64,000 nucleotides of DNA from VAZQ01 sp035300505 (GTDB taxonomy: Bacteria; Pseudomonadota; Alphaproteobacteria; Rhizobiales; Xanthobacteraceae): positions 4,704 to 68,703 of the forward strand of contig DATGVJ010000374.1 of NCBI GenBank assembly GCA_035300505.1, in the 5' to 3' direction. Made by a program: the position numbers and the translations under genes. A model generated the notes under the pieces. It was not told the origin of the DNA and searched no databases. It saw only the letters and a list, made by a program, of their open reading frames with translations. Below are positions 1 to 8,709 of this stretch, in pieces; position 1 is the stretch's first letter; each line of letters opens with the position of its first letter.

Positions 1-832
1 GCTCATAATAATCGAGCGCTGCTGCGGTCGAAACGGCAAGCGGAGTCGAGGCCGGGTCGGGGCGCAGGCGCAGATCGGTACGAAACACATAGCCATCCTG
101 GGTGCGCTCCGAAAGCAGCTTCACCAGCCGCTGCGTCATCCGTACGAAAAATGTCGAAGCCTCGGCATTGCGCAGCGGCGCGGCCGCATCAAAAAACACG
201 ATGAGATCGATGTCGCTCGAATAGTTGAGTTCGCCCGCCCCCATCTTGCCCATGGCCAGCACGATGTAGCCGCTGCCAAAATCCGGCCGGCCGGGATCGA
301 CAGGCACGAACTGGCCACGCCGGGTCGCGTCGGCAATGAGGTAGTGCACAGCAGAACTGACTGCGCAATCGGCCAGACGCGTGAGCGCTTGCGTCACGCG
401 CATGATCGGCCATACGCCCCCGATATCGCAAAGCGCGATCAGGAGCGCTGCCTCTGCCTTCAGGACTCGCAGGTGGCGCATGACGGTTGTCGCGTCGTCA
501 CTTGCCGCGATGGTAAGCGAAGTCTGCGTCAACAAGGCAACAAGGTGCTGTGCGGGATCGCGGGTCAGCAAGCGAACCGCGCGACCCGCATCCGCGCGCA
601 AATGATCCCAAAGGTGCGGGGCAAATTCCGCCAGCCCCGCGGTCAGCTCCGCGAATTTCGGATACTCGGCAAAAATCCGTGCAAGCGCCTCGCCATCGAC
701 CGTGCCGGCAATTTCAGCCAGCCACTCGGCCACGCGTGCCGGAGCCGCCCGCGGATCCGCAAGCACCGGGAGCTGTACAATCTGCGCTGCCAGACCGTCA
801 TCTTGCCGCACGACCGTCCCTCCGTGGGTCAC
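1..832 (-). CDS. glnE: Glutamine synthetase adenylyltransferase/deadenylylase, N-terminal part (runs off left edge)
   Basis: Only the first 277 codons are inside the window. GlnE attaches AMP to, and removes it from, glutamine synthetase in the cytoplasm in response to PII, so it controls nitrogen assimilation. The nucleotidyltransferase signature is clear about residues 185-215: FGSGYIVLAMGKMGAGELNY followed by SSDIDLIVFFD, the G-S/D-x-D type metal-binding core of the family. A conserved RTDLRLRPDP stretch follows near the edge. The chosen start is a GTG at 832, 4 nt after the stop of the upstream histidine kinase gene; no strong ribosome site is visible, so translational coupling is inferred. 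The identity is secure; the exact start is less so. Confidence 0.92.
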   Translation of the reverse strand, partial: MTHGGTVVRQDDGLAAQIVQLPVLADPRAAPARVAEWLAEIAGTVDGEALARIFAEYPKFAELTAGLAEFAPHLWDHLRADAGRAVRLLTRDPAQHLVALLTQTSLTIAASDDATTVMRHLRVLKAEAALLIALCDIGGVWPIMRVTQALTRLADCAVSSAVHYLIADATRRGQFVPVDPGRPDFGSGYIVLAMGKMGAGELNYSSDIDLIVFFDAAAPLRNAEASTFFVRMTQRLVKLLSERTQDGYVFRTDLRLRPDPASTPLAVSTAAALDYYE

Positions 833-838
833 GTGCAG

Positions 839-2299
839 TCATTTTGTCAAAGCGATTGCGGCGGCGGGTCCGCCACGCGGCAAGGAGATGATGCATCGCA
901 ACCCCGGCCGATTGTCTTCGAGCTTAAGCTCACCGCCGTGCAAACGAGCCACCGCATTCGCAAGGCTCAGTCCCAAACCCGAGCCAGGCTGCGAGCGGCT
1001 CTGTTCGAGCCGCACGAAACGTTCGACGGCGCGAGCGCGATCTGCCTCCGGAATTCCCGGGCCATTGTCGGAGACCGTCAGCAGAATACGATCGCCCTCA
1101 CCGGCCCCAGCCTTGACGGTGATTTCGGGTTGCGCGCCGTTTCGTTGCGCCGGCGAGGGGGCATATTTAATCGCATTATCGACCAGATTGGCCAGCGCCT
1201 GGCTTACCAGTTCACGATTGCCGTGCAGCGGCACAGCCATGGGGGCATCGACCTTGAGAGACAGTCCCTTGTCGTCGGCAAGCGGTTCGTAGAGTTCCGC
1301 GATCCCGTGGGCGACTTCGGCGGCATCGAAATCGCTCATTTGATCACGCGCCTGGCCCGACTCCGCTCGCGCAATCAACAACAGTGCATTGAAGGTCCCG
1401 ATCAATGCGTCCGATTCTTCGATCGTGCTTTCAAGTGCGGCACGGTATTGCGATTCGTCTTCTGCAATGCGCAATGCCTCTTCGCAACGATTGCGCAAAC
1501 GCGTGAGCGGTGTCTTGAGATCATGAGCAATGTTGTCGGACACTTCCTTGACGCCGCGCATGAGCGCCTCGATGCGCTCAAGCATGATGTTGATATTGCC
1601 GGCCAGCCGATCGAGTTCGTCGCCCGTCCCTGCAATCGGCAGCCGTTCGGACAAGCCTCCTTGCATGATGGCCTGCGTCGTGTCCGTCATGGCGTCGACG
1701 CGTTTGAGCACGCGTCGCATCACAAAGACGCCACTCGCCAATCCAAGCAATATGACGATCGCAAACGACCACTGCCCGGCCGCAAGAACGATTGCGCGCA
1801 TCCGGTCGCGCTCTTCCAGGTCACGCCCGACCAGCAGGTGAAAGCCGCCGGCAAGCTGGACAACCTGAACCAGCGCGTGGTGCTGGCTCTGCTCGTTATC
1901 TTCAAACCGACGATAGAAGGTCTCAGTCCAACCCGGCGTATCGAGCACCCCCGGGCTGAGCGAATCGACATTGCCGGCAAGACCCTCGCCGGTCAACGTT
2001 GTAAGCAGATAGAGATTCGATCCCGGCCGGACCGCGCGCTCATCGATCGCAAAGACCAGCCGGCGAATGCCGCCTTGGCTGTAGAGTTCGCGCAGACCCT
2101 GAATTTCCGTATCGACGGTTTCCGTGATCTGCTCGGTGATCAGGCGGCGCGTATTCCACGCGAAATAGACCAGCACAAACGCCGCAAAGAACGCAAACAA
2201 TGTCAGGTAGACCAGCGTCAGCCGGAACGCCGTCGTCCGCAGGAGTTTGCCAATGGCGGTCACGTGCGCGGTCATGTGTACAGTCATGTGCGCCGGCAT
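839..2299 (-). CDS. Two-component sensor histidine kinase (HAMP, HisKA, HATPase)
   Basis: Membrane sensor kinase of about 486 aa. Two hydrophobic segments flank a periplasmic domain of roughly 130 residues, followed by a HAMP linker, a HisKA dimerisation helix with the phosphoacceptor in NIAHDLKTPLTRLR, an N box (NLVDNAIKYA), a G1 box (DNGPGIP) and a G2 box (GSGLGLSLANAV). It lies 52 nt downstream of the OmpR-type regulator gene, its presumed partner, and 6 nt upstream of glnE. The reading frame stays open further upstream, but that extension overlaps the regulator and lacks family features, so the start is placed at the ATG at 2299; an ATG a few codons later is possible. The signal sensed is unknown; the location beside degP suggests envelope stress, which is inference only. 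Confidence 0.88.
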   Translation of the reverse strand: MPAHMTVHMTAHVTAIGKLLRTTAFRLTLVYLTLFAFFAAFVLVYFAWNTRRLITEQITETVDTEIQGLRELYSQGGIRRLVFAIDERAVRPGSNLYLLTTLTGEGLAGNVDSLSPGVLDTPGWTETFYRRFEDNEQSQHHALVQVVQLAGGFHLLVGRDLEERDRMRAIVLAAGQWSFAIVILLGLASGVFVMRRVLKRVDAMTDTTQAIMQGGLSERLPIAGTGDELDRLAGNINIMLERIEALMRGVKEVSDNIAHDLKTPLTRLRNRCEEALRIAEDESQYRAALESTIEESDALIGTFNALLLIARAESGQARDQMSDFDAAEVAHGIAELYEPLADDKGLSLKVDAPMAVPLHGNRELVSQALANLVDNAIKYAPSPAQRNGAQPEITVKAGAGEGDRILLTVSDNGPGIPEADRARAVERFVRLEQSRSQPGSGLGLSLANAVARLHGGELKLEDNRPGLRCIISLPRGGPAAAIALTK

Positions 2300-2351
2300 T
2301 TGCGCCGTCTTGTGCCACCACTCTTGGTGGCTTCCCTGCGGGCCGGCGGCG

Positions 2352-3026
2352 TCATTTGCTTTCGCGCAAGACGTAACCCGCGCCACGCACGGTCTGCAGC
2401 AGCGGATGGGCAAAACCTTTGTCGATTTTCGACCTCAGCCGCGAAATATGCACATCGATGACGTTGGTTTGCGGATCGAAATGATAGTCCCACACATTTT
2501 CCAACAACATCGTGCGCGTGACCACCTGGCCGGCATGCCGCATGAGGTATTCGAGCAGCCGAAATTCGCGCGGCTGCAGATCGATCTCCTGGTCCGCGCG
2601 CACTACGCGATGTGACAGCCGGTCGAGTTCCAGGTCGCCAACGCGGTAGACTGTTTCTTCGCGGCTGCCACGGCGGCGGGCGAGCACTTCGATGCGCGCC
2701 AATAATTCGGAGAACGAATAGGGCTTGGGAAGGTAGTCATCGCCGCCGGCACGCAATCCTTTGACCCTGTCATCGACCTGGCCGAGCGCCGACAGGATGA
2801 GCGCCGGCGTCTCGATGTTCTTCTTGCGTAACGTTCCAATCAAAGTGAGACCATCGAGCTTTGGCAGCATACGATCGACGATCAGCACGTCGTATTGCCC
2901 GTCAAGTGCGAGAGCGAGCCCTTCCTCTCCGTCACCCGCAAGGTCGGCCACATGTCCGACTTCGCGAAATGCCTTGGTGAGATATTCGGCGGCATCGCGG
3001 TCGTCTTCGATGATCAAAAGGCGCAT
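2352..3026 (-). CDS. OmpR/PhoB-family response regulator
   Basis: Protein of 224 aa with an N-terminal receiver domain (MRLLIIEDDRDA, acidic pocket DD, phospho-acceptor Asp in LIVDRMLPKLDG, conserved Lys in YLPKPYSF) and a C-terminal winged-helix DNA-binding domain (REFRLLEYLMRHAGQVVTR, then DVHISRLRSKID and TVRGAGYVL). It would be phosphorylated by the kinase encoded immediately downstream. The ATG at 3026 is chosen because it begins the receiver fold exactly; 15 further in-frame codons upstream lack homology. No good Shine-Dalgarno sequence precedes it, and a palindromic repeat element begins 24 nt upstream, so its promoter may lie in or beyond that element. Confidence 0.9.
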   Translation of the reverse strand: MRLLIIEDDRDAAEYLTKAFREVGHVADLAGDGEEGLALALDGQYDVLIVDRMLPKLDGLTLIGTLRKKNIETPALILSALGQVDDRVKGLRAGGDDYLPKPYSFSELLARIEVLARRRGSREETVYRVGDLELDRLSHRVVRADQEIDLQPREFRLLEYLMRHAGQVVTRTMLLENVWDYHFDPQTNVIDVHISRLRSKIDKGFAHPLLQTVRGAGYVLRESK

Positions 3027-3050
3027 GTCGAACGGGCCATTCTGGCAGCC

Positions 3051-3153
3051 GCTGGAGCGCGTCCCATTCAAATTGAACCGGTAACGCGCTCCAGCTTGTT
3101 GAGTTGACGCGTTTTCTTACGTGAACCGGAGGCCCATTTCGCCGGAAAACGCT
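3051..3153. repeat. Composite palindromic intergenic element, copy 1
   Basis: Two parts: an imperfect inverted repeat with arms like GCTGGAGCGCGT and ACGCGCTCCAGC (3051-3095), followed directly by a second one with arms GACGCGTTTTC and GAAAACGCT separated by a CCGG-centred stretch (to 3153). A second copy with the same order of parts lies at 54010-54111. Elements of this look are common between genes in Bradyrhizobium-like genomes. It occupies the upstream region of the OmpR-type regulator gene. Confidence 0.75.
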
Positions 3154-3288
3154 GTAGTGCGGCGAATCTGACGTTGCCATCATATCCTGGCAAATACGTT
3201 TAGAAACGCAAATACATCTAGTGTTCCGGCGCTGACGAAAGATTCCGACAGTTGTGAATCGATGGCCCCGAGGCTGGCTCGGTCTGTT

Positions 3289-3393
3289 CCCTCTCCCCTT
3301 TGGGGAGAGGGTTAGGGTGAGGGGGGCTTGAACGGGGATTTCCGTTCCCCCTCACCCCGACCCTCTCCCCAAAGGGGCCCCAAAGGGGAGAGG
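3289..3393. repeat. Long inverted repeat, CCCTCTCCCC type
   Basis: The left arm (CCCTCTCCCCTTTGGGGAGA, then GGGTTAGGGTGAGGGG) is mirrored by the right arm (CCCCTCACCCCGACCCTCTC, then CCCAAAGGGG). Each arm itself contains a smaller palindrome, so a long hairpin or cruciform is possible. This is a frequent extragenic element in Hyphomicrobiales. It lies in the 626-nt gap between degP and the response regulator; no gene is seen in this gap. Confidence 0.7.
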
Positions 3394-3652
3394 GAGTCGA
3401 CCGAGTTCGTCGATCGTTCAGTGACTCACACACGGCAGCTCTCAAGACCGGGAACCAAGTATCAGAGTCGCAGCACTAGAAACGCAAGAGAGGAGCGGTG
3501 GGTTTTATCCCGCCGCTCCTCATGTCCAGCCCGACAGGGGCAACGGAAACCGGGCTGGCACGAAATCGCGGGGACGGGCAACGCACACGCCCGTCCCCCT
3601 GGTTCGAGCCACCGGCGGGGGCGACGAATGCCGGTGACACGTCCCATTCCGA

Positions 3653-5194
3653 TCAGGCTCGACCGAGCCGAAATGCGAGAAACTTGGTGCCGTCGCCGGA
3701 CTTGATCCTCAGCAGCACAGTGCGTCGGCCGTCCTTTTGCGCATCGCCGAGGGCATTGCGAATGTCGGCTGGCGACGCGACTTTCTTGCCTGCGGCTTCA
3801 AGAATGACATCACCGGTCTTGAGCCCATGTTCGGCGCCAATGCCATTGGGGTCGACATTGGTGACCACCACGCCTTCGGAGCCGCTTCCGGCGACCTCGC
3901 CAGCCGGCGCGAGCGTGAGCCCTAGCCGCGGGACGGAAGTTCCGCTTGGAGGACGAGTTTCTGGAACCGCGCGTGCCTCGCGCTGGTTTGGCAAATCGCC
4001 AAGCGTGAGGGTGATGATCTTCTCCTGGCCTTTTTGCAGCACGGTCAATTTTACCGATGCGCCCGGCGCCATGCTGCCGATCGTGCGCGCGAGATCGCGA
4101 GCATCCTTCAGGGCAACACCATTGACCGCGGTGATCACGTCTCCGGCCTGAATGCCAGCCTTGATGGCTGGACCATCGGCTTGGGGCTCGGCCACCAGAG
4201 CGCCACTCGTCCCTTTGAGTCCGAGGCTGTCAGCAATGTCGGAGGTAACCGGCTGGATCTGCACACCGATCCACCCGCGCGCCACGCTGCCCTTGTCTTT
4301 GAGCTGCCCGACCACCGTCTTCACAGTTTCGGCCGGGATCGCGAATGCAATTCCCACCGAGCCGCCGGAGGGCGAGAAGATGGCGGTATTCACACCGATC
4401 ACGGCGCCGTCAATGTCGAAAGTCGGCCCGCCGGAATTGCCCTTGTTCACGGGTGCGTCAATCTGGATGAAGTCGTCGTAGGGTCCCGCCCCGATATCCC
4501 GACCGCGCGCAGAAACAATACCCGCCGTTACGGTGCCACCGAGACCGAATGGATTTCCAACCGCAAGCACCCAGTCGCCGATGCGCGGTGCTTTTTCCGC
4601 AAAGCGCACAAAGGGAAAATCAGTGCGCCCATCGACTTTGATCAAGGCCACATCGGTGCGCGTATCGGTTCCGATTACCTTGGCGCCATAGGTCTTGCCG
4701 TCATCCGTCACGATCTCGACCATGTCGGCCTTGTCGACGACGTGATTATTGGTGACCGCGTAGCCATCAGCTGAAATGAAGAACCCGGACCCTTGACCGG
4801 TCACCGGAACGCGGCCGCCGCGCTGCGGCCGTTGATCATTGGGCGTTCCCGGGGTGGCGTCCGGCAATCCAAATCGACGAAAAAAGCGCTCCATCGGAGA
4901 ACCCGGCGGTAGAACCCCGTTGCCTCCATCCAATCCCAGCAGGCGGGAACTCGCCTCCGATCTGATGCGAACCGAAATGACCGCCGGTTTCACCGTTTCG
5001 ACAATGTCGGCAAAACCAACCGGCCGCTGCATGTTTTGCGCATTTGCGGTCGCCGGACTGAAACTCAGCCGCGGAGATATGGAGGGGGCTGAAAAAAGAA
5101 TCGCGGCTCCAAGACCGGCGACGCCGGCCATCAGCGCTATACGCCGCCCCGAAAACGTTCCGAATTTTTGAATAGTGTTCGGGCTTGTCGTCAT
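3653..5194 (-). CDS. degP: Do-family periplasmic serine protease/chaperone (DegP/HtrA)
   Basis: Protein of 513 aa that degrades or refolds damaged envelope proteins. An N-terminal membrane-spanning export signal (about residues 18-40) is followed by a trypsin-like domain with the full triad: His in NNHVVD, Asp in RTDVALIKVDG, Ser in GNSGGP. Two PDZ domains follow (GWIGVQIQPV to AGDVITAVNG, and GAEHGLKTGDVILEA). The ATG at 5194 is chosen because a GGAG lies 9 nt upstream; a second ATG 15 nt earlier has no such site. It is the next gene after ccmH on the same strand (155 nt gap) and lies upstream of the two-component pair, an arrangement known from Bradyrhizobium. Confidence 0.94.
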   Translation of the reverse strand: MTTSPNTIQKFGTFSGRRIALMAGVAGLGAAILFSAPSISPRLSFSPATANAQNMQRPVGFADIVETVKPAVISVRIRSEASSRLLGLDGGNGVLPPGSPMERFFRRFGLPDATPGTPNDQRPQRGGRVPVTGQGSGFFISADGYAVTNNHVVDKADMVEIVTDDGKTYGAKVIGTDTRTDVALIKVDGRTDFPFVRFAEKAPRIGDWVLAVGNPFGLGGTVTAGIVSARGRDIGAGPYDDFIQIDAPVNKGNSGGPTFDIDGAVIGVNTAIFSPSGGSVGIAFAIPAETVKTVVGQLKDKGSVARGWIGVQIQPVTSDIADSLGLKGTSGALVAEPQADGPAIKAGIQAGDVITAVNGVALKDARDLARTIGSMAPGASVKLTVLQKGQEKIITLTLGDLPNQREARAVPETRPPSGTSVPRLGLTLAPAGEVAGSGSEGVVVTNVDPNGIGAEHGLKTGDVILEAAGKKVASPADIRNALGDAQKDGRRTVLLRIKSGDGTKFLAFRLGRA

Positions 5195-5349
5195 GTCATT
5201 CGACTCCATCGTAGGAAAGATTGCAGAGGTTGCAGGAAGCGGTGCACCCACGCACCGTGTTCACGCTAAGATGGGGGTAAGCGTCTTACCCCAACCTGAC
5301 CGCAGAATTAATCTTTGGTAATATCGCGCTTTAATTGCGATAATTGCGA

Positions 5350-5838
5350 TCAAGTCTCGCCCGACTTGAGAAGGCTCGCCAAACGCGCCTCCTCGGCAGG
5401 CGTGAGTTGGCCGCCCTCGGGCTTTCCGGGATTGACCGCGCCGGCCGCCTTGCGACGGCGCGCAATGCGAACCAGCGCCACCAGGCCCCCCAGCACCAAT
5501 GCGGGCGGCATGCCCCAAAGCAATACCGTGTACATCGTCAATCGCGGCCTCAGCAGCACGAAATCGCCATAGCGGGCAACCAGAAAATCGATCACTTGAT
5601 TGTCCGAATCGCCCTGTGTCAGGCGTTCGCGTACCAGAATGCGCAAATCCTTGGCCAGCGGCGCATCGGAATCGTCAATCGACTGATTCTGACACACCAT
5701 GCAGCGCAATTCTTTCGACAGGCCGCGGGCTCGAACTTCGAGCACCGGGTCGCTGAGCACCTCGTCCGGCTGCACGGCAAGCGCTTGCGCAGGCACAAGC
5801 AAAGTCAGCGCAACGACCATTGACTGCAGCAAACGCAT
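5350..5838 (-). CDS. ccmH: Cytochrome c maturation protein CcmH/CycL
   Basis: Protein of 162 aa with an N-terminal signal peptide, the thioredoxin-like redox motif LRCMVCQNQS used to keep the apocytochrome CxxCH cysteines reduced, a trailing IDDSDAPLAKDLR helix, a single C-terminal transmembrane segment (about residues 102-122), and a short charged cytoplasmic tail. It acts with CcmF and CcmI in the periplasmic haem-ligation complex. It starts 5 nt after the stop of ccmF, so co-translation is likely. Confidence 0.95.
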   Translation of the reverse strand: MRLLQSMVVALTLLVPAQALAVQPDEVLSDPVLEVRARGLSKELRCMVCQNQSIDDSDAPLAKDLRILVRERLTQGDSDNQVIDFLVARYGDFVLLRPRLTMYTVLLWGMPPALVLGGLVALVRIARRRKAAGAVNPGKPEGGQLTPAEEARLASLLKSGET

Positions 5839-5843
5839 TCGCC

Positions 5844-7844
5844 CTACTCCGCCGGTTGCAGCGCGCCCCCGCCCTTTTCCTGTCGCCGCGCCCGCTTTGG
5901 CGCCCCAACCCGCAATCGCCGATCGGACAGCGACAGGCCACCACCTATAACCATGACCACGGCGCCAAGCCAGATCAGCAGCACCAGCGGCTTGTAATAG
6001 AGACGCACGGGGATCGACCCATCCGCGTTGGGGTCGCCAAGTGCAAGATATAGCTGGCCGACCCCACGGGTCATCAGAGCCGATTCGGTGGTGCCGGTCC
6101 CGCGCGACGGGAAAGTCTTTTTGGAAGGCTCCATCGTCCCGATGACTTCGCCGTTCTGATGGCGCCGAACGGTAAATTGTGCCGCAAACTCCTTATAATT
6201 GGGCCCCTGCCGCTCGCTGACACTTTCGAAGTTGAGGTCCCAACGACGGATCGAAATGGTCTGTCCGGGCTTGAGTTCGGCAATGCGCTCCGCACCGAGC
6301 TGCGTCTCGCCAATGATTCCCAACAACGTCACACCCAGCCCGATGTGCGCAAATGCCGTTCCCCAGGTCGAACGCGGGAGGCCGCGCGCGCGCGCCAGCG
6401 CAGTGCGAACCGGAACTTTCAGCAATGCGGTTCGTTCGACCAGATCGGTCAAGGCGCCGGCGATGACAAAGACCGCAAGCCCGATCGCGAACGGAACCAG
6501 GACCGGACCGCCACCTTCCGCCGCATAGGCTGCCGCAATGCCGATCACCGCAATGGCTGCTGCCCCCATCAAGCGTTGCGCCACGCCGAGAAGGTCGCCA
6601 CGCTTCCACGCCATCAATGGACCGAAGGGCACCACCAACAGCAGCGAAAGGAACAATGGTCCAAAGGTCAGGTTGAAGAACGGCGGTCCCACCGAAATTT
6701 TCTCGCCGGTCACGGCTTCGAGCGCGAGCGGATAAAGCGTTCCGAAAAACACCGCACCGCAGGCGCACACGACCAGAAGATTGTTGAACACCAGCGCACC
6801 CTCGCGCGAAACCGGCGCGAACAGGCCACCCTGTTTGAGCAGCGGCGCCCGCAACGCAAAGAGCGCCAGGCTGCCACCGATGAACAGAACCAGGATGCCG
6901 AGAATAAAGGCGCCGCGTGCCGGGTCGCTCGCAAATGTATGCACGGAAGTAAGCACGCCCGAGCGCACCAGAAATGTGCCGACCAGCGAAAGTGAAAAGG
7001 CCAGGATGGCAAGCAGTATGGTCCAGATCTTCAGGGCGTTACGCTTCTCCATGACAACGGCGGAATGAAGCAGTGCCGTGCAAGCAAGCCAAGGCATGAA
7101 CGAAGCGTTTTCGACCGGATCCCAGAACCACCAGCCGCCCCAACCCAGCGTATAATAGGCCCAGAACGAGCCCATCGCGATACCGAGTGTGAGAAACATC
7201 CAGGCAAGCAACGTCCACGGGCGCACCCAGCGCGCCCAGGCGGCATCGATTCGTCCATCGATCAAGGCTGCGATCGCAAACGAGAACGAAATGGAAAGGC
7301 CCACGTAGCCGACATAGAGCAGCGGCGGATGGATAGCGAGGCCAGGGTCCTGCAGGATGGGATTGAGGTCACGCCCTTCCAATGGGGCGACCGGCATGCG
7401 CAGGAACGGGTTGGACGACACGAGAATGAACAGATAGAACGCAAACGCTATAAGAGACTGGACCGCGAGCACATTTGCCTTCAGGCGCGCCGGCAAATTG
7501 TCGCCGAACAACGCCACCAAGGCACCGAAAACGCTGAGAATGAGCACCCACAGGATCATCGAGCCTTCATGATTGCCCCAGACGCCGGAGATTTTGTAAA
7601 TAAGCGGCTTCGCGGAATGGGAATTTTCATAGACGTTGGTGACGGAGAAATCCGACTGAACGTAACAGGCCACCAGAGCCACAAAAGCGAATGCAACAAA
7701 AAAGAATTGCGCAATCGCGGTCGGGCCGGCCACACCCATGAGTGCAAGGTCGTTCCGGCGAGCGCCATAAAACGGCACGCAGACCTGCACCAACGCAAGA
7801 ACGAGGGCAAGTACGAGAGCATAGTGGCCGAGTTCGGCAATCAT
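5844..7844 (-). CDS. ccmF: Haem lyase subunit CcmF/CycK
   Basis: Integral membrane protein of 666 aa, the normal family length, with about fifteen hydrophobic helices. The tryptophan-rich haem-handling loop is visible as YYTLGWGGWWFWDPVENAS, with conserved flanking histidines (LQDPGLAIHPPLLYVGY, and TSVHTFASDP). It receives haem from CcmE and attaches it to CxxCH motifs. The ATG at 7844 is preceded by a GGAG 8 nt upstream; the open frame extends 57 codons further but overlaps ccmE out of frame. The start lies 22 nt after the ccmE stop. Confidence 0.96.
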   Translation of the reverse strand: MIAELGHYALVLALVLALVQVCVPFYGARRNDLALMGVAGPTAIAQFFFVAFAFVALVACYVQSDFSVTNVYENSHSAKPLIYKISGVWGNHEGSMILWVLILSVFGALVALFGDNLPARLKANVLAVQSLIAFAFYLFILVSSNPFLRMPVAPLEGRDLNPILQDPGLAIHPPLLYVGYVGLSISFSFAIAALIDGRIDAAWARWVRPWTLLAWMFLTLGIAMGSFWAYYTLGWGGWWFWDPVENASFMPWLACTALLHSAVVMEKRNALKIWTILLAILAFSLSLVGTFLVRSGVLTSVHTFASDPARGAFILGILVLFIGGSLALFALRAPLLKQGGLFAPVSREGALVFNNLLVVCACGAVFFGTLYPLALEAVTGEKISVGPPFFNLTFGPLFLSLLLVVPFGPLMAWKRGDLLGVAQRLMGAAAIAVIGIAAAYAAEGGGPVLVPFAIGLAVFVIAGALTDLVERTALLKVPVRTALARARGLPRSTWGTAFAHIGLGVTLLGIIGETQLGAERIAELKPGQTISIRRWDLNFESVSERQGPNYKEFAAQFTVRRHQNGEVIGTMEPSKKTFPSRGTGTTESALMTRGVGQLYLALGDPNADGSIPVRLYYKPLVLLIWLGAVVMVIGGGLSLSDRRLRVGAPKRARRQEKGGGALQPAE

Positions 7845-7866
7845 CGTGTATGCTCCTTCATTGTGT

Positions 7867-8334
7867 TCATTGCGCCTTGGCCTGAGGACCGGCTGGTTCG
7901 TCGCCCATTTTCCAATGGCCCTGTTTCTTGAGCGCATCGGCAACTTCTTTGGGCATATACTTTTCATCGTGCTTTGCCAGCACGTTGTCGGCCTTGAACG
8001 TGCCCGCAGGGTCAAGCGTCCCTTCGGTTACGACTCCCTGTCCCTCTCGGAAAAGATCAGGCAGCAGACCCTGGTAGGCAACTTGTATCGTATTCTTGCC
8101 GTCCGTGACGGCGAAATTGACCTGCAGGTTTTCCCCCTTAAGCACGCTGCCTTCCTTGACCAATCCGCCAAGCCGGATGCGGGAACCGGGGGGTATCTGC
8201 TTCTCCACCACATCAGATGGCGAATTGAAGAACACGATTGCGTCATTGAGCGCTCCAAGAACAAGCGCGACCGCGACACTAAGCACAGCGAGGCAGGAGC
8301 CGATCAGCGCGAGACGTCGTTGTTTGCGGGTCAT
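7867..8334 (-). CDS. ccmE: Haem chaperone CcmE/CycJ
   Basis: Protein of about 155 aa: a short basic N-terminus, one transmembrane anchor (residues 8-30), and a periplasmic OB-fold ending in AKHDEKYMPKE, in which the His covalently binds haem and the Tyr assists coordination. It carries haem from the CcmABCD side to CcmF. The ATG at 8334 (MTRKQRR) is preferred to a TTG five codons upstream. It is the first gene of a compact ccmE-ccmF-ccmH run; ccmI lies 375 nt upstream. Confidence 0.95.
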   Translation of the reverse strand: MTRKQRRLALIGSCLAVLSVAVALVLGALNDAIVFFNSPSDVVEKQIPPGSRIRLGGLVKEGSVLKGENLQVNFAVTDGKNTIQVAYQGLLPDLFREGQGVVTEGTLDPAGTFKADNVLAKHDEKYMPKEVADALKKQGHWKMGDEPAGPQAKAQ

Positions 8335-8709
8335 TACGCGTTTCCACAACTGGAGTTCGGATTCGAAATTACTCCGGCATTAGGGCACAAACTCGTCACG
8401 GAGTTGAAGAATTTGGAGACGGCGCCCTCGAAATCGACAGGACACCAGCCTCTGAACCATTCCCGTCTGGGCACTCAAGACTATCGTCTATTCGTATCCC
8501 CCGCAACAATCGCGGTAACTTCAGTTCCGCCCACCCTACAGCAAGCCCGGAATCAATAAAACCGGGTGGTACGCCTAATTTGGTACATGCTTCTTATATT
8601 TGAAGGCAAGCTGCGGCAATTCGCCAGAGGGCATCAGGGCTTGCATCGCCAATTGCCGGCACGCGTTCCAATACGTTGGCGCCGATTGACCGGAACAATC
8701 CGGATTCTG
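8335..8709. other. Gene-free gap inside the ccm cluster
   Basis: These 375 nt separate ccmI from ccmE, which are adjacent or nearly so in many relatives. No coding sequence, repeat or clear terminator was recognised. It may hold a separate promoter for ccmEFH, but no convincing -35/-10 pair can be named. Confidence 0.5.

Noticed and set aside
344..2461. Long plus-strand open frame of 705 codons
   Set aside because: It is antisense to the glnE start and the histidine kinase; its translation is Arg/Gln-rich without domains, while the minus strand shows clear kinase motifs.
3289..3393. Possible insertion-sequence end or replication origin
   Set aside because: It is a long palindrome of a type common between genes; no transposase, target duplication, DnaA boxes or iterons are visible.
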